The position numbers and the translations under genes were made by a program. From NCBI GenBank assembly GCA_029309925.1, contig JARKND010000001.1:2728001-2792000 (forward strand): DNA of 64,000 nt, written 5' to 3'. The notes under the pieces are model-generated. The model did no database searches and was not told the DNA's origin. It saw nothing but the letters and a program-made list of their open reading frames with translations. Below are positions 26,741 through 35,637 of this stretch, piece by piece. Position 1 is the first letter of the stretch. Each line of letters starts with the position of its first letter. The stretch is from Fulvivirgaceae bacterium JP3-4 (lineage in GTDB: Bacteria; Bacteroidota; Bacteroidia; Cytophagales; Cyclobacteriaceae).

Positions 26741-26857
26741 CTAGTAGGATTGAGTTAAGAGGAAGTAAAGAATTATCTGTACGGCCAGCACGCCAAGGAC
26801 CAGCGCGTACCAGCGCTTCCACGATCCGAACACAGGAATCTTTTCGTTCTCCTCCAT
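26741..26857 (-). CDS. 38-residue single-pass membrane peptide
   Basis: Starts with ATG at 26857 (one base after the PIG-L stop) and ends at 26741, immediately followed by the symporter start. The peptide is MEENEKIPVFGSWKRW, then a hydrophobic helix (YALVLGVLAVQIILYFLL) and a short polar tail. The tight packing on both sides and clear transmembrane segment make it a real gene. It probably assists the symporter, as small accessory peptides do for other transporters; this is inference. Confidence 0.8.
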   Translation of the reverse strand: MEENEKIPVFGSWKRWYALVLGVLAVQIILYFLLTQSY

Positions 26858-26858
26858 A

Positions 26859-29369
26859 CTACTTAGCCTTGTTCTTGTTTTTTGTCTCGGTAGGCTTCGA
26901 TGCCTTTCCTAACGATACAAGATTGGCGAACAACTTGTATGCACCCGGAACTCCGTCAGGCAATTGTCGGAAAAACGAAAGACCAGTGTACACGTAATGC
27001 CCCTTGCCGTACTTTGCTACGAGCAGACTTCCGTTCTTCGGAGTCTCGTTCTTGTCGTTCATCGAAAGGATCGCATCGTAACTAGTATCCCATTCGTTCG
27101 GGAAATACAGCCCACGCTCCTGCACCCAGCCTTCGAAATCCTTCGAAGAAATTTTGTTAGGCGTGTTCAACACGGCATGCTCAGGTTTGAGAACCTTGAT
27201 TGGCGCGTTTTCTTCCGTCACCCTGTCGCGACTGATCTTGATCGGGAACGGAGAGAACTGTTCTTTGCCCAGTTCTTGCCCATTCACGTTATACTGCACT
27301 ACCATTGTTCCTCCCTCATTCACATAGTTGAGCAGATCATCCATGTAAAATTTTATCCGCTTGTTCGTATTGAGTGCGCGAATGCCGAGCACAACTGCGT
27401 CCACTTTTTTCAGGTTGGCAGGAGTCACTTCTTCATCTTTCATTTCCCACACTTCGTAGCCCATGCTCCGCAGCGCAGCAGGCACGTCATCTCCGGCACC
27501 GCGGATGTAGCCAACCACTGATCCTTCTTTTTTCAAATCAAGCTTTGCAACCTGCACATCAGCCCGCGCCATCAGCGTCTGGGTTGGAATGTGATCGTAG
27601 GCAATCAGGCGAAGTGAGCGATCGAATGACTTTCCATCCATTTCTATGTACGGTGTGATTGATCCCTCAAAAGCATTTGAACCCGGATAGATCGTAAATG
27701 ATTTTACTTCTTCGTCATCACGCCTTCCCAGTTTGATATCGATGGACTGCGGCTCTGAACGCCACCCTTCAGGTAACTTCAGCTTCAATTTGCCCTCTAT
27801 GGGCCGGTCTACGGTCGACTTCACAACGAAGCTCATTGCCCTTGAATCCGAAGAAGCGAAGATGATCACTTTGTCAACCGGATTGATGAAAACCGGTGGA
27901 ACAATCTCGAATGGTCTTGACAGCTCACCTTTCACCGGATCCACCCACTTGTACACCAGCGGGCGTCTGAACGAAAGCGGTTGACCATTGATGCTGACGT
28001 TAAAAGTAAATTCAATTGCTGGCAAATTTTCAGGAAGACCTATCTGATCCTTATTCTTCACATTGAACAGCCCCACTTCATGATCTTCATTGAGCCAGTA
28101 AGGTCCCGAATAAATCGCGCTGTGGGCCAGCATTTGATTTGTACGAAGCTGAGTGATCTTATAATTTGGCAAGGCAGCATTGTATGCAGTATCCCAGCCG
28201 AGCAAAGGTGATTTGATGCTCAGCAGTTTTACCTCAGTTGCCGAGCGGTTCACAAGTTCAATTCCTGCCTTCACTTTTTCACCAGGTGATGACTGGAAGT
28301 GTGATGCAGTGACTTCTATGAATAATCCAAGACAATCCTGGATCAGCGATTCGGTTTCTTCAAGCTTGCGCGTGCGCCAAACGCTTTCAGGCAACGCTGC
28401 AATTTCCTGACGGATGGCAAGGAGTTCCGGAACGCTTGCTGCCGGATTTTCGGCATTAAAGTTTTGAATAGCTTTATCGACCAGTGGTTTCACTTTTTCG
28501 CCACCCTTGATCCGGCCCCATGACGTGTCGATATCCTCAAACATATCTTTCGAGGCCTTCTTTCCCTTCATAAATTCGAAATACTCTGGAAGATATCCGC
28601 GCTCTCCTCTCCTTCCCCAGCCCTGACTCTTGTGCTGGCTGCTGCTCAACGCAGAGATTTCCGGATAAGATTTTCCGAGCAATGTATTGTAAGCACCAAC
28701 GTCAATGGTTATCACACCGTCTGTATTTTCATTGATACTCTGGTTCCACCACCTTCCGGTGTTCGTGTACAAACGTTTTGGTTGCCACACGCCAAATTCT
28801 TTTACCTGTTCCGGGAAGACATCTGCTTTTGCTGCAGCATCGAACGCTTCGCCCGCAAGAACCGCAGACGCTGTGTGGTGACCGTGACCCGCGCGCTCAT
28901 CCGGGGGAAAGCGCGTGATAATAATGTCCGGCTGAAATTTCCTGAACACTTTCACAACATCCGAAAGCACATCTTCTTTTCCCCACACCTGGAAAGCTTC
29001 ATCGGCAGATTTTGAAAAACCAAAGTCGATGGCGCGGCTGAAAAACTGCTGACCACCATCGATACGTCTTGCTGCGAGCAGTTCCTGCGTGCGGATCAGA
29101 CCAAGAAGTTCCCCGATCTCACTGCCGATCAGGTTCTGACCACCATCACCCCGCGTGAGCGCGAGGTATGCGGTTGCAGCGAGCTTTTCATTGGCCATGT
29201 ACGTAATGACCCTCGTGTTTTCGTCATCAGGATGTGCCGCTACATAGAGCACTGACCCAAGAAAATTAAGCTTCTTCAGCTTCAGTTTGATCTGTGAAGC
29301 GCTGGGCTGAGTGGTTTGTGAAAAAGCGATCAGCGGAGTGAGCAAAAGTGCCCAAAGGACTTTCTTCAT
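26859..29369 (-). CDS. Large PIG-L/LmbE-family deacetylase
   Basis: An 836-residue secreted enzyme (MKKVLWALLLTPLIAFSQ signal). Residues 38-240 are the LmbE/PIG-L domain with the zinc/catalytic motif AAHPDDEN at residues 45-51 and RAGHGHH further on. The middle is beta-rich (NPCBM-like or Ig-like) and the C-terminus is a GATase-I-like domain with AVVLGIRALNTN. PIG-L enzymes remove acetyl groups from N-acetylglucosamine derivatives. It heads an operon with a membrane peptide and a symporter, suggesting sugar de-N-acetylation in the periplasm followed by uptake. Confidence 0.9.
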   Translation of the reverse strand: MKKVLWALLLTPLIAFSQTTQPSASQIKLKLKKLNFLGSVLYVAAHPDDENTRVITYMANEKLAATAYLALTRGDGGQNLIGSEIGELLGLIRTQELLAARRIDGGQQFFSRAIDFGFSKSADEAFQVWGKEDVLSDVVKVFRKFQPDIIITRFPPDERAGHGHHTASAVLAGEAFDAAAKADVFPEQVKEFGVWQPKRLYTNTGRWWNQSINENTDGVITIDVGAYNTLLGKSYPEISALSSSQHKSQGWGRRGERGYLPEYFEFMKGKKASKDMFEDIDTSWGRIKGGEKVKPLVDKAIQNFNAENPAASVPELLAIRQEIAALPESVWRTRKLEETESLIQDCLGLFIEVTASHFQSSPGEKVKAGIELVNRSATEVKLLSIKSPLLGWDTAYNAALPNYKITQLRTNQMLAHSAIYSGPYWLNEDHEVGLFNVKNKDQIGLPENLPAIEFTFNVSINGQPLSFRRPLVYKWVDPVKGELSRPFEIVPPVFINPVDKVIIFASSDSRAMSFVVKSTVDRPIEGKLKLKLPEGWRSEPQSIDIKLGRRDDEEVKSFTIYPGSNAFEGSITPYIEMDGKSFDRSLRLIAYDHIPTQTLMARADVQVAKLDLKKEGSVVGYIRGAGDDVPAALRSMGYEVWEMKDEEVTPANLKKVDAVVLGIRALNTNKRIKFYMDDLLNYVNEGGTMVVQYNVNGQELGKEQFSPFPIKISRDRVTEENAPIKVLKPEHAVLNTPNKISSKDFEGWVQERGLYFPNEWDTSYDAILSMNDKNETPKNGSLLVAKYGKGHYVYTGLSFFRQLPDGVPGAYKLFANLVSLGKASKPTETKNKNKAK

Positions 29370-29458
29370 TCGGTTTCGTTAAAACGACAAGTTTACTGTT
29401 TCCTGCGTTGAAAATCACCAAAAACAGGGATTTTAACGATTTATTAAGATTTGGACGG

Positions 29459-29929
29459 TCAGAATTTGCCGCGTTTTTCTCCGTTCACAAGGAAAGTGCC
29501 GTCTTCCTCGATGAGGATTTCAATTTTGCTGAGCTCGGCTTTCTTAGGCGACAGCAGGGTCAGGAAGTAATGGTGGGCAGTCACGCGGTCTTTTGCGTCA
29601 TCTGTGAAGCCGATCTCCAGCGGTATCGTTGTGCCGGCTTCCACCTTGCGCATGGCAACCCGCAGTGTCAGGTTGTTGGTCACACGCACACGCACTTCTT
29701 CTTCCGACAACTTCAGCATTTTAATGTTGAGCGTTAAGAAAGGAAGCGGAGTACTTGAAACCCTGCGGTCGTGCTCTTCGCGCGTTTCATCGAGGTGAAC
29801 TGTAGTATTGATGCTCTGTGGCGGGCGACTTTTGAACTGGTAGTCGAGCTTCACTTCAAATTCATCCTTCGGTTTCAGCGGAACATCCTGAAGAAACAAT
29901 GCAGCAAGTAAAAGTACAGAGAGTTTCAT
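29459..29929 (-). CDS. Secreted protein of unknown function
   Basis: A 156-residue protein with a signal peptide (MKLSVLLLAALFLQ). The ATG at 29929 is favoured over the upstream GTG at 29941. The mature part is beta-rich and contains EEVRVRVTNNLTLRVAMRKVEAG and AHHYFLTLLSPKK; I do not recognise a family. It is 89 bases upstream of the PIG-L gene on the same strand, so it may belong to the same transcript. Confidence 0.65.
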   Translation of the reverse strand: MKLSVLLLAALFLQDVPLKPKDEFEVKLDYQFKSRPPQSINTTVHLDETREEHDRRVSSTPLPFLTLNIKMLKLSEEEVRVRVTNNLTLRVAMRKVEAGTTIPLEIGFTDDAKDRVTAHHYFLTLLSPKKAELSKIEILIEEDGTFLVNGEKRGKF

Positions 29930-30057
29930 AACGTTTGTCACCTTTAATTTAGCGAAAATAATCCACTTTCTTTCCCACTCGTCACCAGTCAGTCAAAATC
30001 AGCATCGAATAAAACGTTGCAGCGCACCAAATGGGTGAGATTATTTATATTGGACTC

Positions 30058-30984
30058 ATGTTCTTACGATTATCTTTTCTCTTGATGATGTTCGGCTGCA
30101 CGGCAATGGCGCAGCAACAAGACGTTTATCTTTTTTCTTACTTCAAAAACAATGGTGAAGACGGTCTTCATCTTGCGTTCAGTGAAGATGGCTACAAGTG
30201 GACTGCCTTGAATAATGACAGTTCGTTCCTGAAACCGACTGCCGGATTCGACAAACTTATGCGCGACCCTTGCATCATCAAGGGACCGGATGGTTTATTC
30301 CACATGGTCTGGACTTCAAGCTGGAATGAAAAAGGAATTGGGTACGCAAACTCGCCTGATTTAATCCACTGGTCTGAGCAACAATATCTTGAAGTGATGA
30401 AGCATGAGCCCGATGCGCGCAATTGTTGGGCTCCTGAAATATTCTACGATGAAAAGAGCCGGCAATACATGATCTTCTGGGCCACAACCATCAAGGGAAA
30501 ATTTCCGGAAACACAAAGCCAGAAAGAAAACGCCTACAACCACAGGATTTATTATGTCACGACCTCCGACTTCAAAGAATTTTCAGAGACCGACCTTCTT
30601 TACAACGATGACTTCAATGTAATAGATGCCACCATCATTAAAGAAGGCAGCAAGTACATCATGTTCATGAAAGACGAAACCATTGAACCACCGCAGAAAA
30701 ACATTCGTCTGGCCACAAGCGCCAATCTTACGGGAGGATACAGCGGTGCAAGTCCGCCACTGACAGGCAACTACTGGGCTGAGGGCCCGACTGTACTGAA
30801 GACCAATGCCGGGTGGATTGTCTATTTCGACAAGTACACCGAAAAGAAAATGGGCGCAGTGTTTTCAAAAGACCTGCAGGTTTGGACGGATATCTCGCTC
30901 AAGATCAAATTTCCTACAGGTGTTCGGCACGGCTCAGCCTTCACTGTCTCAAGACAGCAACTGGTAGCGCTACAAAAAAAGTAA
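30058..30984 (+). CDS. GH43-like glycoside hydrolase
   Basis: A 308-residue secreted five-bladed beta-propeller protein (signal MFLRLSFLLMMFGCTAMAQ). Features of the GH43/GH32 group are the repeated bladed motifs MRDPCIIKGPDGLFHMVW, NCWAPEIFYDEKSRQYMIFW and YWAEGPTVLK, whose Asp, Asp and Glu are likely catalytic. The group acts on arabinose- or xylose-containing glycans. It starts at the ATG at 30058 rather than the earlier 30031, since only the former places the signal peptide at the N-terminus. The gene ends one base before the convergent CARDB-lipoprotein gene. Confidence 0.8.
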   Translation: MFLRLSFLLMMFGCTAMAQQQDVYLFSYFKNNGEDGLHLAFSEDGYKWTALNNDSSFLKPTAGFDKLMRDPCIIKGPDGLFHMVWTSSWNEKGIGYANSPDLIHWSEQQYLEVMKHEPDARNCWAPEIFYDEKSRQYMIFWATTIKGKFPETQSQKENAYNHRIYYVTTSDFKEFSETDLLYNDDFNVIDATIIKEGSKYIMFMKDETIEPPQKNIRLATSANLTGGYSGASPPLTGNYWAEGPTVLKTNAGWIVYFDKYTEKKMGAVFSKDLQVWTDISLKIKFPTGVRHGSAFTVSRQQLVALQKK

Positions 30985-30985
30985 G

Positions 30986-31444
30986 CTAATATTGCTTGAA
31001 GTGCGTCCGCTTGATGGCGTTGTTGCTCTCATTGGTCTCGTCAATGATCTGCTGATGATCTACTGTCCACGCAAAGAGGTAATAGCCTGTCTCGTAAAGA
31101 TTTACCGGTTCTTTAATGACGCGCTTCTCGTTTGGGACAAGCGGTGAAATGGCAAAGGTCTTCTCCACGACTAACTGATCCGCCTCGTTAACAGTAGGAT
31201 CTGAGCCAAAATAAATCTTAAGTGTACCAAAATTGTCGCCTGAGGTTTCTGCGCATTCACCCCTTGAAAGGTTGGCTACCTCAGCGGTGACAAAGAAGTG
31301 GTGATCATCGATCTGGTCAATTTTCAAAACGGTGCTTGACAGATCTGCTTTTATTACATTCTGACATTTCGGAGCCGCAGCTTCTTCCGTACACGCCCAG
31401 ATTCCTGCACCGACTACGAATAAAAAAAGATAAGTTTTCATCAA
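30986..31444 (-). CDS. CARDB-domain lipoprotein
   Basis: A 152-residue lipoprotein: signal MMKTYLFLFVVGAGIWAC with a lipobox and cysteine near residue 18. The mature part is a single CARDB-like beta-sandwich (FFVTAEVANLSRGECAETSG; QIIDETNESNNAIKRT), an adhesion-like fold with the DETNESNN end motif typical of it. It is convergent with the GH43-like gene. No function is assigned. Confidence 0.8.
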   Translation of the reverse strand: MMKTYLFLFVVGAGIWACTEEAAAPKCQNVIKADLSSTVLKIDQIDDHHFFVTAEVANLSRGECAETSGDNFGTLKIYFGSDPTVNEADQLVVEKTFAISPLVPNEKRVIKEPVNLYETGYYLFAWTVDHQQIIDETNESNNAIKRTHFKQY

Positions 31445-31580
31445 GTTTAAAAAGATGCAACTTCAAAGGTGCAGATAAAATCAAATTCAGCAAAAGGTGT
31501 AGCACTTAAGTCCGGAAATTTTGCTCAAGCAAGAGTTTTAAGGGAAGGCAAAAGGCGAGAACCAACTTAAAAGAGGGAAC

Positions 31581-31763
31581 TTATTGCCTTGGCAGCCTCC
31601 CTGTTCCGTTACACCAGTCACATTTTTCGCGGCCACGCGCACCCAGCCAAAATCCTTTTCCATCGCATCGGCTGCAGCGAACACTGTCTGAAGGTTTCAC
31701 AATGAGTTTAAATAGAAAGTAACCAAGGGTGAGAACGGCTGCAAAAAAAAGCAAACGTACCAT
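31581..31763 (-). CDS. Membrane-anchored mini zinc-finger protein
   Basis: A 60-residue protein: one N-terminal transmembrane helix (residues 3-22), then two DnaJ-type CxxC motifs, C30-C33 (CSRCDGKGFW) and C48-C51 (CDWCNGTG), each followed by the GxG of the DnaJ cysteine-rich repeats. It should bind one zinc ion. The gene lies 13 bases after the LacI-type gene and is probably translated from its transcript. No function is known. Confidence 0.75.
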   Translation of the reverse strand: MVRLLFFAAVLTLGYFLFKLIVKPSDSVRCSRCDGKGFWLGARGREKCDWCNGTGRLPRQ

Positions 31764-31776
31764 ACGATGTGGGGTT

Positions 31777-32781
31777 TTACATTCGTGTTGAATCGCGTTC
31801 GATAAGCTCCGATTTCAAAACTATCGTCTCCGGCTTCATTCCCTTCTTGTCGAGCGACTTGAATAACAGTGTGGCTGCCATCTTTCCCATATCAAACGCA
31901 GGCTGCGTGATCGTGGTGAGTGAAGGGTTCAATAAAGACGCAATCGCGAGATGCGAGAAAGCAATTACCTTCACATCTTTTGGGATTGAAAGCTTGAGCG
32001 CATGACAAGTGCTGTATACCTGCATCGCCACCTTTTCAACCGAACCTACCACGCCATCAGGCCTTGTTTTACTTTTGAATTTTGAAGCCAGCTTTTTCAG
32101 GTTCTCCTGCTCATCATTTCCCAGCACAATAATAGAATGCTCACGGCCTTCTATGCCTGACTCCGACAGGGCCTTTTCAAAACCCTTCTGCCTGTGTGAT
32201 ATGATTTCGAGATTTCCCTCAAGCGAAAGGAACGCGAGCCGCTTACATTTTTTTGAGAGCAGATGCTTTGCCGCGAGATAGCCACTTTCAAAGTCGTTTG
32301 TCACAACATTGGTCATCTGAATCTCTTCGTAAACACGATCAAAGAACACAACAGGGATGTCGGATGCACTCAGATCCTGGAGATGATCCGGCTTCTTCTC
32401 CCCTGCGGAAACTGACATCAGCACACCATCAACACGTCCATGCCGGAACTCCCGGATGATAGAGGCTTCACGCGATACATCCTCATGGGTCAGGTACACC
32501 ATTACGTGGTATCCTTTCTCCTGCGCAACCTTTTCAATCCCATCGATCGCACTCGAGAAAAAACTATCCGAAACTTCAGGCAGTACTACCGCAATGTTTC
32601 CGCTGCGTCCGCGCTTAAGGCTGCTTGCATAGGGATTGGGCTTGTAATCCATCTTCGTGGCGTACTCAAACACGCGCGCTTTTGTTTCCGCACTGATCTC
32701 GTAACTATCACCCAACGCCTTCGATACCGTAGAAACAGCGAGGTTCAGATCTGCTGCAATCTGCTTGATTGTAATGCCCAT
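31777..32781 (-). CDS. LacI-family transcriptional regulator
   Basis: A 334-residue repressor-type protein. The N-terminal helix-turn-helix (ITIKQIAADLNLAVSTVSKA, residues 3-22) and hinge (YKPNPYASSLKRGRSGNIAV) are clear; the rest is a periplasmic-binding-protein-like sensing domain. It is divergent from myo-inositol oxygenase, and two palindromes centred on CG lie between them, so it most likely controls the inositol genes. The inducer is inferred to be inositol or a related metabolite. Confidence 0.95.
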   Translation of the reverse strand: MGITIKQIAADLNLAVSTVSKALGDSYEISAETKARVFEYATKMDYKPNPYASSLKRGRSGNIAVVLPEVSDSFFSSAIDGIEKVAQEKGYHVMVYLTHEDVSREASIIREFRHGRVDGVLMSVSAGEKKPDHLQDLSASDIPVVFFDRVYEEIQMTNVVTNDFESGYLAAKHLLSKKCKRLAFLSLEGNLEIISHRQKGFEKALSESGIEGREHSIIVLGNDEQENLKKLASKFKSKTRPDGVVGSVEKVAMQVYSTCHALKLSIPKDVKVIAFSHLAIASLLNPSLTTITQPAFDMGKMAATLLFKSLDKKGMKPETIVLKSELIERDSTRM

Positions 32782-32815
32782 TCTTTCTTCTAACGTTCAG
32801 TTTTTACGATGTCCC

Positions 32816-32831
32816 ACGAAAACGGTTTCGT
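32816..32831. promoter_or_regulatory. Candidate LacI-family operator
   Basis: ACGAAAACGGTTTCGT is a 16-base palindrome with seven of eight pairs matching and a central CG, as expected for LacI-family sites. It lies between the divergent regulator and inositol oxygenase genes. Confidence 0.65.
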
Positions 32832-32881
32832 AAATAAGCCGACCACAAACATTGATTAGCTCTTTAAAAATCTCCAAGTTC

Positions 32882-32895
32882 AGTAATCGATTGCT
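32882..32895. promoter_or_regulatory. Second candidate operator
   Basis: AGTAATCGATTGCT is a near-palindrome (six of seven pairs) with central CG, 21 bases before the inositol oxygenase start. It could be a secondary site of the same regulator; it does not share the sequence of the first site, so this is weaker. Confidence 0.35.
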
Positions 32896-32915
32896 AAAGT
32901 TAAACAAATCAACGC

Positions 32916-33788
32916 ATGAAGCCGCAAAACGAAACCAATCCGCTTTCAAACCTCGATGAATGGGAAGAAGATGTACTGAAACGCTACCCCGATCCGGAAA
33001 CCATCGTCCAGGAAAAGAGCGTGGAAGAGTACCGCAACTACGATGATCCCAAGCGGGATACGGTGCGCGAATTCTATCGGCTGAACCACACCTATCAGAC
33101 CTATGATTTCGTGATGGAAAAGCGCGCGAAGTACCTGACCTTTAGCAAGAAAGAAATGCCGATCTGGAGTGCGTTCGATTTCCTGAACCAGCTCGTTGAC
33201 GACTCTGATCCTGATACGGACCTCGACCAGATGCAACACCTCCTTCAAACTTCAGAGGCTATCCGCAGGGATGGTCACCCCGACTGGATGGTGCTGGTCG
33301 GACTCGTTCACGACATGGGCAAAACGCTTTGCCTCTTTGGCGAGCCTCAGTGGGCAGTGGTTGGCGACACGTTCCCCGTGGGATGCGCACACTCCGACAA
33401 AATTGTGTATCCTGAATTTTTCGAAGCTAACCCTGACTCTAAAAATCCGAAATACAACACGAAGCTGGGCGTATATGAACAGAATTGCGGCCTTCGCAAC
33501 GTACACATGTCATGGGGACACGATGAATATGTGTACCAGATGATGAAGGATTACATTCCGGAGCCCGGCCTCTATATGCTGCGTTACCATTCCTTCTACT
33601 CACAGCACCGTGAGCATGCCTACAACCACCTGATGGACGAGCATGATCACGAAATGTTCAAGTGGGTGAAGCTTTTCAATCCGTATGACCTCTATTCCAA
33701 AAATCCAACACCGCCAGATTGGAAAAAGCTGAGACCATACTATGAAGATCTGGTTGCAAAATATCTGCCGCCAACACTGAAATTCTAA
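32916..33788 (+). CDS. Myo-inositol oxygenase
   Basis: A 290-residue cytoplasmic di-iron enzyme that cleaves myo-inositol with O2 to D-glucuronate. The length matches the family, and all six metal ligands can be placed by comparison with the mouse enzyme: H108, H132, D133 (VHDMGK), H202 (SWGHDEY), H225 (RYHSFY) and D258 (NPYDLY). It is directly upstream of an SGLT-type symporter and a SusC/SusD pair and divergent from a LacI regulator, so it heads an inositol or inositol-derivative uptake and oxidation operon. The enzyme is well known in eukaryotes; bacterial copies are less common. Confidence 0.95.
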   Translation: MKPQNETNPLSNLDEWEEDVLKRYPDPETIVQEKSVEEYRNYDDPKRDTVREFYRLNHTYQTYDFVMEKRAKYLTFSKKEMPIWSAFDFLNQLVDDSDPDTDLDQMQHLLQTSEAIRRDGHPDWMVLVGLVHDMGKTLCLFGEPQWAVVGDTFPVGCAHSDKIVYPEFFEANPDSKNPKYNTKLGVYEQNCGLRNVHMSWGHDEYVYQMMKDYIPEPGLYMLRYHSFYSQHREHAYNHLMDEHDHEMFKWVKLFNPYDLYSKNPTPPDWKKLRPYYEDLVAKYLPPTLKF

Positions 33789-33848
33789 TCGCAACGCAGT
33801 GCGGATGACACTGCGGTTTTCAGACTACTAACTACCTATACCCAGCGT

Positions 33849-35483
33849 ATGAACGGACTTCAAACAGCTGACTATATTGTATTTCTTTTCTATTTCATAG
33901 TGGTCGCCCTGTACGGCTACTATGTATACCAACGGAAAAGCAAAACATCGTCAGGTGATTCAAAAGATTTTTTCCTTGCAGAAGGGTCGTTAACATGGTG
34001 GGCTATCGGAGCGTCATTGATCGCATCCAATATTTCAGCAGAACATTTCATCGGGATGTCGGGCTCGGGCTTCGCACTCGGACTTGCTATCTCGACTTAT
34101 GAGTGGATGGCCGCAGCGACACTCATTATCGTGGCTGTTTTCTTCATACCGATCTACCTCAAGAATAAGATCTACACGATGCCGCAGTTCCTTGAGAAGC
34201 GGTATAACGCAACAGTCAGCACGATCATGGCCGTGTTCTGGATCCTGGTCTACGTTTTTGTTAACCTCACCTCAATTCTATACCTCGGAGCAATCGCCAT
34301 CACATCCATCACTCCGCTGAGCTTTACATGGTGCATTGTGGGACTGATTGTTTTCTCAGTGATTGTGACGCTGGGCGGAATGAAGGTGATCGGTTACACT
34401 GACGTGATCCAGGTGGCGGTTCTGATGATCGGAGGATTGGTTACAACTTATCTCGCGCTTACGTTGCTGTCGGAGAAATCCGGCTTCGGAACGGATGTGT
34501 TCAAAGGCCTTGCACTCCTTCGCGAAAAGGCAGATTCACATTTTCACATGATCTTCAGCGAGGATCACAACTACTATAAAGACCTCCCAGGACTTTCAGT
34601 TCTCATCGGTGGAATGTGGATCAACAACCTGAACTACTGGGGATGCAATCAATACATCACACAGCGCGCGTTGGGCGCAGACCTTAAAACCGCACGCAAT
34701 GGAATTCTTTTCGCTGCCTTCCTCAAACTGTTGATTCCAATCATTGCAGTGCTCCCGGGAATCGCCATGTATGTACTTCACCAGGATGGATTATTCCAGC
34801 AGGAAATGTCTAATGGTGCAGGACAGGTAAAACCCGATCACGCATACCCTACCCTGATGAACCTGCTGCCAGGCGGATTGAAGGGTGTGGCCTTCGCTGC
34901 GCTTACGGCAGCCGTTGTAGCCTCACTTGCCGGAAAAGCCAACAGCATTTCAACCATTTTCTCACTGGATATCTATAAAAAGTTTTTCAATAAGGATGCG
35001 AGTGAACAAAAGCTTGTCAGCGTAGGAAAATGGGCGGTGATCGGATCGATGGTGATCGCAGGTGTGGTCGCACCATCCCTGAGAACGCTTGAGCAGGCAT
35101 ATCAATTCATCCAGGAATATGTTGGATTTATCTCTCCGGGGGTGCTTGCCATCTTCCTGCTCGGACTGTTTTGGAAACGCACAACATCCGCGGCAGCGCT
35201 TGCAGGTACCTTGCTGACAATTCCCATTTCAACGCTGCTGAAATTTTTACCGCAATGGACGAACGGTGCTTTTCCGGATTATCCCTTCCTCGACCGCATG
35301 ACCATTACATTCGTGTTCATCGTGGCCGTGATGGTGACGATGAGTCTGCTAAAGCCACACACGAAGACTTCACAAGAACATATTGAAATCGATTTTCGCC
35401 ATTTCAAAGTTACGCCAGGATTTATGGCAGGGGCAATCATCATTGTGGGAATCCTGACGGGTCTGTACGCATCGTTCTGGTAA
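33849..35483 (+). CDS. SGLT-type sodium:solute symporter, probably for inositol
   Basis: A 544-residue membrane protein with about 14 helices. It carries the vSGLT/SMIT signature AEGSLTWWAIGASLIASNIS and EHFIGMSGSGF near residues 45-75, and GVLAIFLLGLFWKRTT near residue 440. Members transport sugars or myo-inositol with sodium. It follows the inositol oxygenase gene by 60 bases, so inositol is the likely cargo by context. Confidence 0.92.
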   Translation: MNGLQTADYIVFLFYFIVVALYGYYVYQRKSKTSSGDSKDFFLAEGSLTWWAIGASLIASNISAEHFIGMSGSGFALGLAISTYEWMAAATLIIVAVFFIPIYLKNKIYTMPQFLEKRYNATVSTIMAVFWILVYVFVNLTSILYLGAIAITSITPLSFTWCIVGLIVFSVIVTLGGMKVIGYTDVIQVAVLMIGGLVTTYLALTLLSEKSGFGTDVFKGLALLREKADSHFHMIFSEDHNYYKDLPGLSVLIGGMWINNLNYWGCNQYITQRALGADLKTARNGILFAAFLKLLIPIIAVLPGIAMYVLHQDGLFQQEMSNGAGQVKPDHAYPTLMNLLPGGLKGVAFAALTAAVVASLAGKANSISTIFSLDIYKKFFNKDASEQKLVSVGKWAVIGSMVIAGVVAPSLRTLEQAYQFIQEYVGFISPGVLAIFLLGLFWKRTTSAAALAGTLLTIPISTLLKFLPQWTNGAFPDYPFLDRMTITFVFIVAVMVTMSLLKPHTKTSQEHIEIDFRHFKVTPGFMAGAIIIVGILTGLYASFW

Positions 35484-35637
35484 CAACTAGTCGACACAAT
35501 TAATATAACGGTAATCTGGAGTTTCCATTTAAGCAAAATGCAGGAATGTTCTTGCGCATGGAATCACCCTGAACGAGCTCAACACATATCAATATTCTAA
35601 AACCAAACCCAAAACGTAAAATTAAACCACAAAGCCT

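Noticed and set aside
35484..35637. LacI-type operator upstream of SusC
   Set aside because: No palindrome similar to the site at 32816-32831 was found there.
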